From NCBI RefSeq assembly GCF_005049105.1, contig NZ_SUKA01000005.1, positions 35,843-99,842 on the forward strand: 64,000 bases of DNA, given 5' to 3'. The DNA is from Sphingobacterium alkalisoli. Its GTDB lineage: Bacteria > Bacteroidota > Bacteroidia > Sphingobacteriales > Sphingobacteriaceae. Below are positions 42,236 through 51,600 of this stretch, piece after piece (within the stretch, counting starts at the first letter, position 1; every line of letters starts with the position of its first letter). The translations under genes and the position numbers were made by a program. Below the pieces are notes generated by a model. The model saw nothing but the letters and a program-made list of their open reading frames with translations, ran no database searches and was not told the origin of the DNA.

Positions 42236-44683
42236 ATGGCGACGCTTGACAAATATAATATGAAAAGAGATTTCAGTAGAACGTCTGAACCGAAGGGTAC
42301 GGCAAAGAAATCGACGACCAAATTGCGCTTTGTGGTGCAGCGACATCACGCCTCGCGGCTTCACTATGATTTTAGACTGGAAATGGATGGAGTGCTTAAA
42401 AGCTGGGCAGTACCAAAAGGACCTTCTTTAAATCCGGATGACAAACGGTTAGCTGTGCTAGTGGAAGACCATCCTGTAAGCTACGGTAGCTTTGAAGGCG
42501 ACATACCCAAGGGAAATTACGGATATGGGAGCGTCGCCATTTTTGATGAAGGTTATTATGAACCTCTCAACAAAAAAGAGGGTGAAAATGGACTACGTCA
42601 AGATTTGGAGAAAGGGAGTATAAAAGTAATATTAAAAGGTAAGATCCTGAGGGGTGAATTTGCCTTAGTGAAAATAAAAAGTTCGGAAGACAATGCCTGG
42701 CTCCTTATCAAACACCGGGATAAATATGCTGTAGAGGACGACTTTAATGCAGAAGACCTGGTGGATGAAAAGATCAAAAGATATGGTATTGATTATAAGA
42801 AAAACAACAAACGGAGCGAAGCGGAAACGGTAACTAAGACTAAAATTACGTCCCCCATGCTGGCTACTTTGTCTGAAACTATTCCCGATGAAGGGGAATG
42901 GATATTCGAACGTAAATTGGATGGTTTTCGGGCCGTGGCTGAAATAAACAAGAAAAAAGTCAGCCTGATATCGCGTAATGGTGTTAGCTTCAATAAGCAG
43001 TATCCATCAATTGTAACGGCTTTAAAAAATATTGATCGACATGTTATTCTCGATGGTGAATTGGTTATAGAAGATCATAAGAAAAAAAGTGCTTTTCAAC
43101 TGCTGCAGCACGGCGAACCTCTGCCTGCTAAATATAAGTTGTATTATTATGTATTTGATGTGCTCGCTCTGGACGGAAATGATTTGCGGGATTTTGAATT
43201 GGCGGAACGTAGGGAGCTGGTAAAAATGTTGCTAAATAAGTATGAACATCCACAATTATGTGCTGTGGAAAGCATGGAATCTACTTTTGAAAATGCGATA
43301 AAAAAGGCTAACGAGGAGGGATGGGAAGGGGTGTTGGCGAAAGAAACCGGTAGTAGGTATCTCTCCGGGAAGCGCACCTCCTTTTGGCGGAAAATTAAAT
43401 TTCAGCAATCGCAGGAGGCTATTATCGTAGGGTATACGAAACCTCAAGGCTCCCGGTCAGCATTTGGCGCCCTCGTGCTTGCAGTGCAAGGGGACGGAGA
43501 GCTGATATATGTCGGGAATGTAGGGACGGGCTTTAAAGAGCAGGGGCTACAGGAGATATTTGATAAAATTAAGCAAATACCGGAAACGGATAAACCTTTT
43601 GATAAAAAGGTAACTGTGGCAAACGAGCGCAAAGTAACTTGGATAGAGCCGAAATTAGTCGCGGAAATATCTTTTGCAGAATGGACGAGAGATGAACATA
43701 TGCGTCATCCGGTATTTAAGTCGTTGCGTTACGACAAAAGTATCGAAGAAATAAAGCGGGTGATGCCTGTTAAGGATATGCTGAATGAACGTGAAGTGTC
43801 ATATGGCCGCATAAAACTGCAATTGACCAATCAGAAAAAATTGTATTGGCCAGAGGAGGGCATTACGAAAGGAGACTTGCTGTATTATTATGAAGCTATG
43901 GCCCCGCTAATTTTACCATACCTTAAGAATAAGCCGATCTCCTTAAACCGGTTTCCGAATGGTATTTTGGAGTCTAGTTTCTTTCAAAAGGATATGGATA
44001 CAGATTCCATTCCATCTTGGCTTAAAACGGTACCGCTCACCTCCGAAAACACCGGCGATACCGTTAATTATTTATTGTGCAATAATGAAGCTACTTTATT
44101 GTGGATCGCTAATATGGGGTCTATTGAAATTAATCCATGGTTATCGCCCCACCAGCATAAGCAAAGACCCGATTTTGCGGTATTAGACATTGATCCAAAT
44201 GGTGTTGACTTTGAAGAGGTGGTGTCCGTGGCATTAACAGCGCATGAAATTCTGGAATATGTAGGCGTAAATAGCTATATTAAAACTTCTGGCTCAACAG
44301 GACTCCATATTTATATTTACTTGGGCGGACAGTATGACTATGAACTCGCCCGGGGGTTTATTCAAATGGTGGCTGAGCTTGTTCACGAACAGCAAGATGA
44401 AACAACAAGTCTGGAGCGGTCTCCTTCTAAACGAAAAGAGAAGATCTACCTGGATTATATGCAAAATAAGAAAGGGCAAACCATCGTAGCGCCATATTCG
44501 GTTAGACCCAAGCCCGGTGCTACGGTATCGACCCCGCTATCGTGGAGCGAAGTTGATGCTACACTTGAAATCCAGCAGTTTACAATGGAGACTGTATTAC
44601 AACGTTTGTCTAAAATTCAAGATCCCTGGTCAGATATCTTCGGCAAAAAGGTGGACCTGAAGAAGGCACTTGAAAGGTTTTAA
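42236..44683 (+). CDS. ligD: Multidomain DNA ligase D (non-homologous end joining)
   Basis: The protein has 815 aa. The 3'-phosphoesterase domain is at about 10-160 (VVQRHHASRLHYDFRLEMDG, SLNPDDKRLAVLVEDHPV). The ATP-dependent ligase is at about 205-500, with the nucleotidyl-Lys motif FERKLDGFRAVAE and VGNVGTGF. The C-terminal polymerase domain is at about 520-810 (LYWPEEGITKGDLLYYYEAM, DIDPNG, SGSTGLHIYIYL). It repairs double-strand breaks with Ku, trimming, filling and sealing ends. The ku gene is convergent and their stops overlap by 4 bp. Confidence 0.96.
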   Translation: MATLDKYNMKRDFSRTSEPKGTAKKSTTKLRFVVQRHHASRLHYDFRLEMDGVLKSWAVPKGPSLNPDDKRLAVLVEDHPVSYGSFEGDIPKGNYGYGSVAIFDEGYYEPLNKKEGENGLRQDLEKGSIKVILKGKILRGEFALVKIKSSEDNAWLLIKHRDKYAVEDDFNAEDLVDEKIKRYGIDYKKNNKRSEAETVTKTKITSPMLATLSETIPDEGEWIFERKLDGFRAVAEINKKKVSLISRNGVSFNKQYPSIVTALKNIDRHVILDGELVIEDHKKKSAFQLLQHGEPLPAKYKLYYYVFDVLALDGNDLRDFELAERRELVKMLLNKYEHPQLCAVESMESTFENAIKKANEEGWEGVLAKETGSRYLSGKRTSFWRKIKFQQSQEAIIVGYTKPQGSRSAFGALVLAVQGDGELIYVGNVGTGFKEQGLQEIFDKIKQIPETDKPFDKKVTVANERKVTWIEPKLVAEISFAEWTRDEHMRHPVFKSLRYDKSIEEIKRVMPVKDMLNEREVSYGRIKLQLTNQKKLYWPEEGITKGDLLYYYEAMAPLILPYLKNKPISLNRFPNGILESSFFQKDMDTDSIPSWLKTVPLTSENTGDTVNYLLCNNEATLLWIANMGSIEINPWLSPHQHKQRPDFAVLDIDPNGVDFEEVVSVALTAHEILEYVGVNSYIKTSGSTGLHIYIYLGGQYDYELARGFIQMVAELVHEQQDETTSLERSPSKRKEKIYLDYMQNKKGQTIVAPYSVRPKPGATVSTPLSWSEVDATLEIQQFTMETVLQRLSKIQDPWSDIFGKKVDLKKALERF

Positions 44684-45438
44684 GCTAAGCTTGCTTTTAA
44701 TTTAGCCAGTAATTCGGAAGCTTTTGTGTTTTCTTTGTCGACGTTCATCTTGCGGATGGTCGCGCGCTTGCCCTGAGCTTTTTGTTTTATAATTTTCAAT
44801 AAGGCTTTACTGTATTCGTTTTTATATCCTGAAATATCAAAGTCTGAACTGTTCTGCTTGATGAGCTGTAAGGCCATGTCCATTTCTTGTTTCACAATAC
44901 GCTGATGGGTAACTTTTAAGTCTTGCACAGGTCTAATCTCTTCTTCAAAGCGAAGCTTATTTAATAGCAAGATGCCCTCGTGGGGGCGTACGATGGCGAG
45001 GTTTTCCAGTGTACGCATAACAAAGGTACTTAAGCCTACCGTCTTGCTTTTCTCCAACGCTTTATACAGTAACGAATAAGCTTTTTCACCTCCTTTCTGA
45101 GGCTCCATATAATAAGGTGTATCGAAGTAGATGCTGTCAATATCTGCTTCTTTGACAAAGGTCTGAAGGTTGATCATCTTGTTTTTGTCGGGCATGGCGT
45201 CTTCGAAATCGGCCTCCTCAAGGACAATATATTTTTCTTTAAGCATATAACCCTTGACAATATTTTCCCATTCAACCTCTTTTCCCGTTTTTTCATTAAC
45301 TCTTTTGTAACGAATATTGGATTGGTCTTTCCGATCTAACATGTCAAAATCAAGCTGACTGTTTTGAATCGCACTGTATATTTTTATCGGAATATTTACC
45401 AAGCCAAATCCTATAGCTCCTGTCCAAATAGCTCTCAT
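44680..45438 (-). CDS. ku: Ku protein (NHEJ DNA end binding)
   Basis: A start at ATG 45438 gives 252 aa beginning MRAIWTGAIGFGLVNIPIKI, the standard Ku N-terminus; an upstream start at 45510 adds an unsupported 24 residues. The core beta-barrel (about 1-200) has LDRKDQSNIRYKRVNEKTGK and VRPHEGILLLNKLRF. The short Lys-rich C-terminus is typical of bacterial Ku and recruits LigD. Confidence 0.95.
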   Translation of the reverse strand: MRAIWTGAIGFGLVNIPIKIYSAIQNSQLDFDMLDRKDQSNIRYKRVNEKTGKEVEWENIVKGYMLKEKYIVLEEADFEDAMPDKNKMINLQTFVKEADIDSIYFDTPYYMEPQKGGEKAYSLLYKALEKSKTVGLSTFVMRTLENLAIVRPHEGILLLNKLRFEEEIRPVQDLKVTHQRIVKQEMDMALQLIKQNSSDFDISGYKNEYSKALLKIIKQKAQGKRATIRKMNVDKENTKASELLAKLKASLA

Positions 45439-45579
45439 CGTAATATCTGCATTTTTATAAGATAACCACCGATATACTGAAAAGTTTGAAACCATATATT
45501 TTTTGATCATAAGCTTTCTTAAAATAACTACTGATGCTACTAATAATATTAGTATTTTTGTTAAAATAATTAGTATTAC

Positions 45580-46833
45580 ATGGGAAGTCGTATTCAGGAA
45601 AAATTATCAATATTGGCAGATGCTGCTAAATATGATGTAAGCTGTAGCTCCAGTGGCAGTGATCGAAAAAATAAGGATAAAGGGTTGGGAAATACCGGTG
45701 CCGGGATATGTCATACGTACACAGAAGATGGTCGCTGTGTCTCGCTACTTAAGATTTTATTAACAAATCACTGTATATTTGACTGTGCTTATTGCGTATC
45801 GCGTCGATCCAATGATGTAAAACGGGCTGCTTTTACGGTACAGGAGGTGGTGGATCTCACTATTAACTTTTATCGTAGGAACTATATTGAAGGTTTATTT
45901 TTGAGTTCCGGGATCTTCCAAAATGCAGATTATACAATGGAACGTCTCGTTAGGATTGCGAAAAAACTCCGGAATGAACATAACTTCAACGGCTATATAC
46001 ATCTGAAAACTATTCCAGGTGCATCCGATGAATTGATATTTGAGGCTGGACTATACGCAGATCGATTAAGTATTAACTTAGAGATACCAACTGAAGCAGG
46101 GTTGAAATTGCTGGCACCCGAGAAGAATCATCGAGAGATGATTCAACCAATAAAATTTATTAGTAATACTATACTACAAACAAAAGAAGACAAAAAAATA
46201 ATCAAAAGTACACCCAAATTTGTACCCGCTGGTCAGAGTACGCAAATGATTATTGGAGCTGCTAAAGAAAGTGATTTGCAAATCATTCATGCTGCGCAGC
46301 ATTTTTATAAACAGTATAAAATGAAACGGGTATACTACTCGGGTTACGTGCCGATTTCCAATGATCTCAGACTGCCTACTATTGGTACTGAAGTTCCCTT
46401 GGTACGGGAGAACCGTTTGTACCAGACGGATTGGTTGCTGCGATTTTATGGATTTGAAGCGAATGAAATTTTAAATGAAACAAATCCGTTGTTGGATTTG
46501 GATATTGATCCCAAATTAAGCTGGGCGCTGCGAAATATGGATAAATTTCCGGTGGATGTGAATAGGGCTTCCTATGAAATGATATTGCGGATACCGGGGG
46601 TAGGGGTGCGATCCGCCAAAAAGATTCTAGCAGCACGTAAATTTGAAAAACTACGGCTGGAGCATTTACAGAAACTGGGAATAGCGATGAATAAGGCGAA
46701 GTATTTTATTTCCTGCCATGGTTATATACAGCGCTATGCAGATCAACAGGCTGAAAAAATCAAGCATTTTATTCTGAGTAACTCATCAAGTAAATACGTC
46801 AAAGCGGCCAGTTCGCAATTGAATCTTTTTTAA
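45580..46833 (+). CDS. Putative DNA modification/repair radical SAM protein (TIGR03916-like)
   Basis: The protein has 417 aa. The radical SAM 4Fe-4S motif is in HCIFDCAYCVSRRS (C-x3-C-x2-C, about 65-78). Family-specific N-terminal segments are KYDVSCSSSGSDRKNK and GAGICHTYTEDGRCVSLLK. A C-terminal helix-hairpin-helix (YEMILRIPGVGVRSAKKILA, about 330-350) suggests DNA binding. It is followed 2 bp later by a DUF4130 gene, its conserved partner. The reaction is not established. The position beside LigD/Ku places it in a DNA-repair neighbourhood. Confidence 0.9.
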   Translation: MGSRIQEKLSILADAAKYDVSCSSSGSDRKNKDKGLGNTGAGICHTYTEDGRCVSLLKILLTNHCIFDCAYCVSRRSNDVKRAAFTVQEVVDLTINFYRRNYIEGLFLSSGIFQNADYTMERLVRIAKKLRNEHNFNGYIHLKTIPGASDELIFEAGLYADRLSINLEIPTEAGLKLLAPEKNHREMIQPIKFISNTILQTKEDKKIIKSTPKFVPAGQSTQMIIGAAKESDLQIIHAAQHFYKQYKMKRVYYSGYVPISNDLRLPTIGTEVPLVRENRLYQTDWLLRFYGFEANEILNETNPLLDLDIDPKLSWALRNMDKFPVDVNRASYEMILRIPGVGVRSAKKILAARKFEKLRLEHLQKLGIAMNKAKYFISCHGYIQRYADQQAEKIKHFILSNSSSKYVKAASSQLNLF

Positions 46834-46835
46834 CA

Positions 46836-47603
46836 ATGGAAGAGCATGTATTGCGATATGATGGAACCTGGAAAGGGGTCTTATCGCTGATATTTGATGT
46901 ATATGCTTATAAGTATAACGTAAGCACTATTGAAATTGAAGATGAAGCAAGTCAACCGCTTTTATTCACCTCTGCCGTAATGTATGTCACGACGGATGAT
47001 GTAAAATCTGCCCGGGTTACAAAGGGGATCATTGCTAGTGTAGGACAAAAGGGCTATTTGGAGCTGTATCATGTTTTTCTTTCCGAAAAATGGGGCAGGG
47101 AGTTGTTGATTTTGCGAACCACGCAGTATTATCTGCGGACCAAAGTACCTGCTTCGAGAAACTACGCACATGGGGATGTATTGGAGGTCAAAAAGATTGT
47201 GAAATCTGTTTCGAGGGAACGGCATCGTATGAAGGCTTTTGTCCGCTTTCAACTGCTGGACGATGGTATTTATTTCGCTATTGTCGAACCTGATTTTAAT
47301 GTCTTGCCATTAGTAAGTAAACATTTTAAAGATCGCTATGCCGATCAGAAGTGGATAATATATGACGTAAAGCGTAAGTATGGAATATATTATGATGGCG
47401 ATCTGGTACAAGAAGTTGAGTTTGGATCGGGTAGGAGAATAGATCAAAAGTCGATTACGCTAGCAGGGCATGAATCGGAATTGCTATACAGTAAATTGTG
47501 GAATCAATATTTTAATTCGGTCAATATTAAGGAACGTAAAAATCTAAAATTGCATATACAGCATGTGCCCAAACGATACTGGAAGTATCTTAATGAAAAG
47601 TAG
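46836..47603 (+). CDS. DUF4130 protein, partner of the radical SAM repair protein
   Basis: This 255-aa protein fits the TIGR03915/DUF4130 pattern (MEEHVLRYDGTWKGVLSLIF, VKKIVKSVSRERHRMKAFVR, FKDRYADQKWIIYDVKRKYG), ending with YWKYLNEK. The family always neighbours the radical SAM protein and resembles uracil-DNA-glycosylase-associated modules. It starts 2 bp after the radical SAM stop, so the two are translationally coupled and likely form one complex acting on damaged DNA. Confidence 0.88.
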   Translation: MEEHVLRYDGTWKGVLSLIFDVYAYKYNVSTIEIEDEASQPLLFTSAVMYVTTDDVKSARVTKGIIASVGQKGYLELYHVFLSEKWGRELLILRTTQYYLRTKVPASRNYAHGDVLEVKKIVKSVSRERHRMKAFVRFQLLDDGIYFAIVEPDFNVLPLVSKHFKDRYADQKWIIYDVKRKYGIYYDGDLVQEVEFGSGRRIDQKSITLAGHESELLYSKLWNQYFNSVNIKERKNLKLHIQHVPKRYWKYLNEK

Positions 47604-47614
47604 GTAAGGGAGTG

Positions 47615-47914
<300 letters not shown>

Positions 47915-47928
47915 GGGTTTCGACAGTG

Positions 47929-47959
47929 CAAACATAAATCAAAATTTTCATTCTGCAAA
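47929..47959 (-). promoter_or_regulatory. Promoter of tRNA-Ser
   Basis: On the minus strand TTTG (956-959), 19 nt, TATGTTTG (929-936). Confidence 0.65.
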
Positions 47960-48025
47960 GTCAAAATGCCGTTTTTTTAAGAAAAAACTAGGTATTTAAA
48001 TTAACCTTCTGACAATCAATTTATT

Positions 48026-50242
48026 TTAATCTGATTCTTCATTTTTGCTCAAATCATAGTCAATGCGGACATGATGTATGCTCATTAACATGGATTTAAA
48101 AATCTCAGATACATCACTGATATCTTTCATCGTAATGTTTGATTCCGTAAATTGTTTTTGCATGAGTTTGTGCTCAACGATCTTGTCAACTAGTTTGCTG
48201 ATAGACTGTTGGGTAGGCTCTTTTAGCGTCCTAGAAGCAGCTTCTACTGAGTCTGCCATCATCAATACCGCGGTTTCCTTTGAAAAAGGAATCGGACCGG
48301 GATAATGAAATATTGTCTCGTCGACCAGTTTCTCCGGATTTTTTTTGATAAAGACGTTGTAGAAGTAATCTACCCGGGTCGTGCCGTGATGTGTTCTTAT
48401 AAAATCGATGACAACTTCGGGCAACTGATTGCGACGGGCAATTTCTGTTCCTTTTAGGACGTGTGATATAATGATTTGAGCGCTCTGCTCAGGGGTTAGC
48501 TCTTCGTGCGGACTGGTTCCTGTCTTTTGATTTTCGATAAAATAGAGGGGATTGGTCATTTTACCTATATCGTGGTACAGGGCTCCGGCGCGTACAAGGA
48601 GTGGATTACCGCCGATCTTATAAATGGCTGCTTCGGCCAGGTTTGCTACCTGTAAGGAATGCTGGAAGGTGCCAGGTGCTTTAAGTGATAGCTCTCTTAG
48701 CAGCTTGGAGTTACTGTTGGTCAATTCCATTAGGGTAAGATCGGAAACGATTCCGAAAAGTTTCTCGAAGGCATAAATAAGAGGGTAGGCTAATAGAGTT
48801 AGACCTACACTCACAATAAAGGGTATTAACTCGCTCCAATAGATGTTGTGAAACGACCCGTTGCGTGTGAGCACCAACCCAATATAAGCAATGATATAGG
48901 TGGTAAGTATTAATCCGCTGGAAATCAAGAACTGCTCCCGTTTTACCATAGTCTTTATACTGTAAATGGCTACGAGCCCCGCCATGATTTGTAAAAAAAC
49001 GAAATCGTAACTATTCGGTACAAAAAGAGCTGCAACCAATACCATCAGTAGATGTATATTTAGCGCTACCCTTGTGTCAAACAGTATACGGAATATAATG
49101 GGTACGCCGCAATAGGGGATATAATAAAGGCTGGGGATTTGTATTGCTATTGCCCAAGAAAGCACAGCCAGCATGGATATAATTACGATGTAAATGATTA
49201 ACAACAAGCGATTGTTGTTGTAGATATGTCGGCGGAAAAAAAATAAAAAAACCATTAGCAGACTCATTGCCAATCCCACAATTAAAAATTGGCCGAGTAT
49301 AACATAATTCTGATTTCCACTTATTTTGGCTTCGTCTTCGTATACTTTCTTAAGCGACTCCAGTTTTTGATAAGTATCACTGTTAATGATCTTATCTTTT
49401 TCGGCAATTAATTCCCCTTTTTGAACCATCCCTCTTGTTGTCGAGATGTTTGTTAAGGCCGTTTGTTCAATTTTATTGGTAAGGGGTTCGTTGTAAATCA
49501 GGTTTACCGTGACATAATTTCTAAGTACATCCACAAGCCAAGTTTTATGGGTGATCTTTTTACTCTTGGCCAATGTTTGGCTTACGTAATTGTTGGCCAT
49601 TTCAATAGTGAAACAATCAGCAGTGTTTTTTTGCTGGGCCAGATTATCGTTCATCAATGTGAAGTTGTAATTCGATGCGGTAGGATCTACTTTTTCAGCG
49701 TCCTCACCTTTGATTTGGTACCGGTTATTAAGGGACATTATACCCCTATTGTAAATGTAGGTAAGCAGCGCTACGCCAGATGTTTTATAATCTTCAATAT
49801 TAAGTGCTTCAACTGTATCTAATTGAGATGCCTGCCATTTTTCCGCAATATCGGTGAGGAATTGATCGATCTGTTCTTTACCAATTGATGCCTGTAAATT
49901 GTATATCGGTTGAACGGTTTTTAAAATTTGCTGCCTGTCTTTGTCGAGTTCATCCTTTGTTTTTAGTATAGCAAAATTATAGGGAGACACCAGGTTTTCG
50001 TGATTCCACACTTTTCCTTTCTGAAATTCATAGCGGAAGCGAGGTTGCTTCGGTAAGAATATACAAATAAGAAAAATGGTAAGAATAACCATACCGTATT
50101 TTAAAACGGCAGAATTGTTCTGAAGTTTCGAATTGACGTAATTTATTTTGAGTTTAGCCACTATAAAAAAACAAGGTAAATAGTTCTTAAACAAATGTAA
50201 ATAATATTGTGCGATTTCGGAGAGCCTGAAGGAAGAATACAA
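48026..50242 (-). CDS. 7TM-HD family membrane phosphohydrolase (PgpH-like)
   Basis: Up to 738 aa; a GTG start at 50161 would give 711 aa beginning with AKLKINYVNSK and may be the true one. Order: membrane segment, extracytoplasmic 7TMR-HDED domain (about 90-320), seven membrane helices (about 330-500), then a cytoplasmic HD domain. The HD domain has the metal ligands in PGTFQHSLQVANLAEAAIY, YHDIGKM and IRTHHGTTRVDYFY (about 535-640). Such proteins hydrolyse cyclic di-AMP. The activity here is inferred from domain layout. Confidence 0.9.
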   Translation of the reverse strand: MYSSFRLSEIAQYYLHLFKNYLPCFFIVAKLKINYVNSKLQNNSAVLKYGMVILTIFLICIFLPKQPRFRYEFQKGKVWNHENLVSPYNFAILKTKDELDKDRQQILKTVQPIYNLQASIGKEQIDQFLTDIAEKWQASQLDTVEALNIEDYKTSGVALLTYIYNRGIMSLNNRYQIKGEDAEKVDPTASNYNFTLMNDNLAQQKNTADCFTIEMANNYVSQTLAKSKKITHKTWLVDVLRNYVTVNLIYNEPLTNKIEQTALTNISTTRGMVQKGELIAEKDKIINSDTYQKLESLKKVYEDEAKISGNQNYVILGQFLIVGLAMSLLMVFLFFFRRHIYNNNRLLLIIYIVIISMLAVLSWAIAIQIPSLYYIPYCGVPIIFRILFDTRVALNIHLLMVLVAALFVPNSYDFVFLQIMAGLVAIYSIKTMVKREQFLISSGLILTTYIIAYIGLVLTRNGSFHNIYWSELIPFIVSVGLTLLAYPLIYAFEKLFGIVSDLTLMELTNSNSKLLRELSLKAPGTFQHSLQVANLAEAAIYKIGGNPLLVRAGALYHDIGKMTNPLYFIENQKTGTSPHEELTPEQSAQIIISHVLKGTEIARRNQLPEVVIDFIRTHHGTTRVDYFYNVFIKKNPEKLVDETIFHYPGPIPFSKETAVLMMADSVEAASRTLKEPTQQSISKLVDKIVEHKLMQKQFTESNITMKDISDVSEIFKSMLMSIHHVRIDYDLSKNEESD

Positions 50243-50683
50243 AAAAACATATCAAAATTCACCCATAGATTTTAACTATATGTGTAATTTTTCATTATTT
50301 AACTATTTATAAGTCAAAATATAATGATATTTATATGTACTGTTTATTTATATAAAAAGTGACGCTATATGATATATTGGTGCATTCTACTGAGAGCGGA
50401 TAAGGATACCGTTTTGAGAATACGTAGCGGTTAAAGGGTGTTTAGCGCCTTTTTACAATAGTGGCTAATAGACGTTTGGCATTTTCTATAGATCAAAAGT
50501 TCTTTTAACCTATAGTTTCAACACTTTGATATTGAATGATTAATGAGCTTTATATGAAGTGCTGCTATTTCAATGTTAGTGTAGAACAGGGATAACCTAC
50601 GACGCGGTCGTCTCGAAATAATTAAAAAGTTGTCCGCAAAAAAAAGTGGAAATATACTTACCTTTGCACGAAAACATAAACTT
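50243..50683. other. Intergenic region upstream of rpe
   Basis: No gene seen. A -7 element TACCTTTG at 50659-50666 lies 18 bp before the rpe ATG; no well-spaced -33 element is evident. Confidence 0.5.
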
Positions 50684-51364
50684 ATGTCAACAACAAAACA
50701 CCTGATTGCACCTTCTGTATTGGCGGCAGATTTTGCAGACTTGCGCAAGGATATTGAAATGGTTAATGAAAGTGAAGCAGACTGGTTTCACATTGATATA
50801 ATGGATGGTGTTTTCGTCCCTAATATTTCCTTTGGATTTCCAGTGATGCTAGCTATTTCAAAGCATGCTAAAAAACCATTGGATGTGCATTTGATGATTG
50901 TGGATCCGGATCGTTACCTAAAAACATGCAAAGATAGTGGTGCAGCAGTGATTACGGTACACTATGAGGCGTGTACGCATCTGCATCGTACGCTTGCGGG
51001 AATTAAGGAGTTGGGTTGCAAAGCTGGGGTGGCCCTAAATCCACATACTTCCGTGCAACTTTTGAAAGATGTGATCCGCGACATTGACCTGGTATGTCTG
51101 ATGTCGGTTAACCCGGGTTTTGGAGGACAGAAGTTTATCGAACAGACATATACGAAAATTCGAGAATTACGCGCGTTAGCTGCCGGAGTTAACGATAATC
51201 TGCATATAGAAATAGACGGTGGGGTGACTATAGCGAATGCAGCAAAATTGATTCGAGCTGGTGCAGATGTATTGGTTGCCGGATCCTTTGTGTTCAATTC
51301 GGACACGCCACTGGAAACTATAAAGGAATTAAAGGCAATTGACACGAGTCTGCAAGCCGTTTAG
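50684..51364 (+). CDS. rpe: Ribulose-phosphate 3-epimerase
   Basis: A start at ATG 50684 gives 226 aa, the usual length; an upstream in-frame start at 50630 precedes the promoter -7 element. TIM barrel with IAPSVLAADFADL, the metal ligands in FHIDIMDGVFVPNISFG, DVHLMI and EIDGGV, and MSVNPGFGGQKFI. It interconverts ribulose-5-P and xylulose-5-P in the pentose phosphate pathway. Confidence 0.97.
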   Translation: MSTTKHLIAPSVLAADFADLRKDIEMVNESEADWFHIDIMDGVFVPNISFGFPVMLAISKHAKKPLDVHLMIVDPDRYLKTCKDSGAAVITVHYEACTHLHRTLAGIKELGCKAGVALNPHTSVQLLKDVIRDIDLVCLMSVNPGFGGQKFIEQTYTKIRELRALAAGVNDNLHIEIDGGVTIANAAKLIRAGADVLVAGSFVFNSDTPLETIKELKAIDTSLQAV

Positions 51365-51499
51365 ACAGCTTATATCGTATGCTTTAATGAGAATATAAAA
51401 TAAGTTTTTTCTGATTTTAAATATCTGATTATCATTTTTTTATAAATTCCTTGTTAGCTTGTTTAGAATTTTTCCAAATTGAACCAATGCCGTATTTAA

Positions 51500-51531
51500 T
51501 TGCGTTAAAAGGTTGATTTTTCGTAGTTTTG
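51500..51531 (+). promoter_or_regulatory. Promoter of the aconitase gene
   Basis: TTG (51500-51502), 21 nt, TAGTTTTG (51524-51531). It gives a leader of about 60 nt before the ATG at 51601. Confidence 0.6.
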
Positions 51532-51600
51532 TGTCCAACATTAAATCAATGACTTATTCAAGTAAGTTGTTAAACTTAGTAAATTAAAAATTTTATATAA

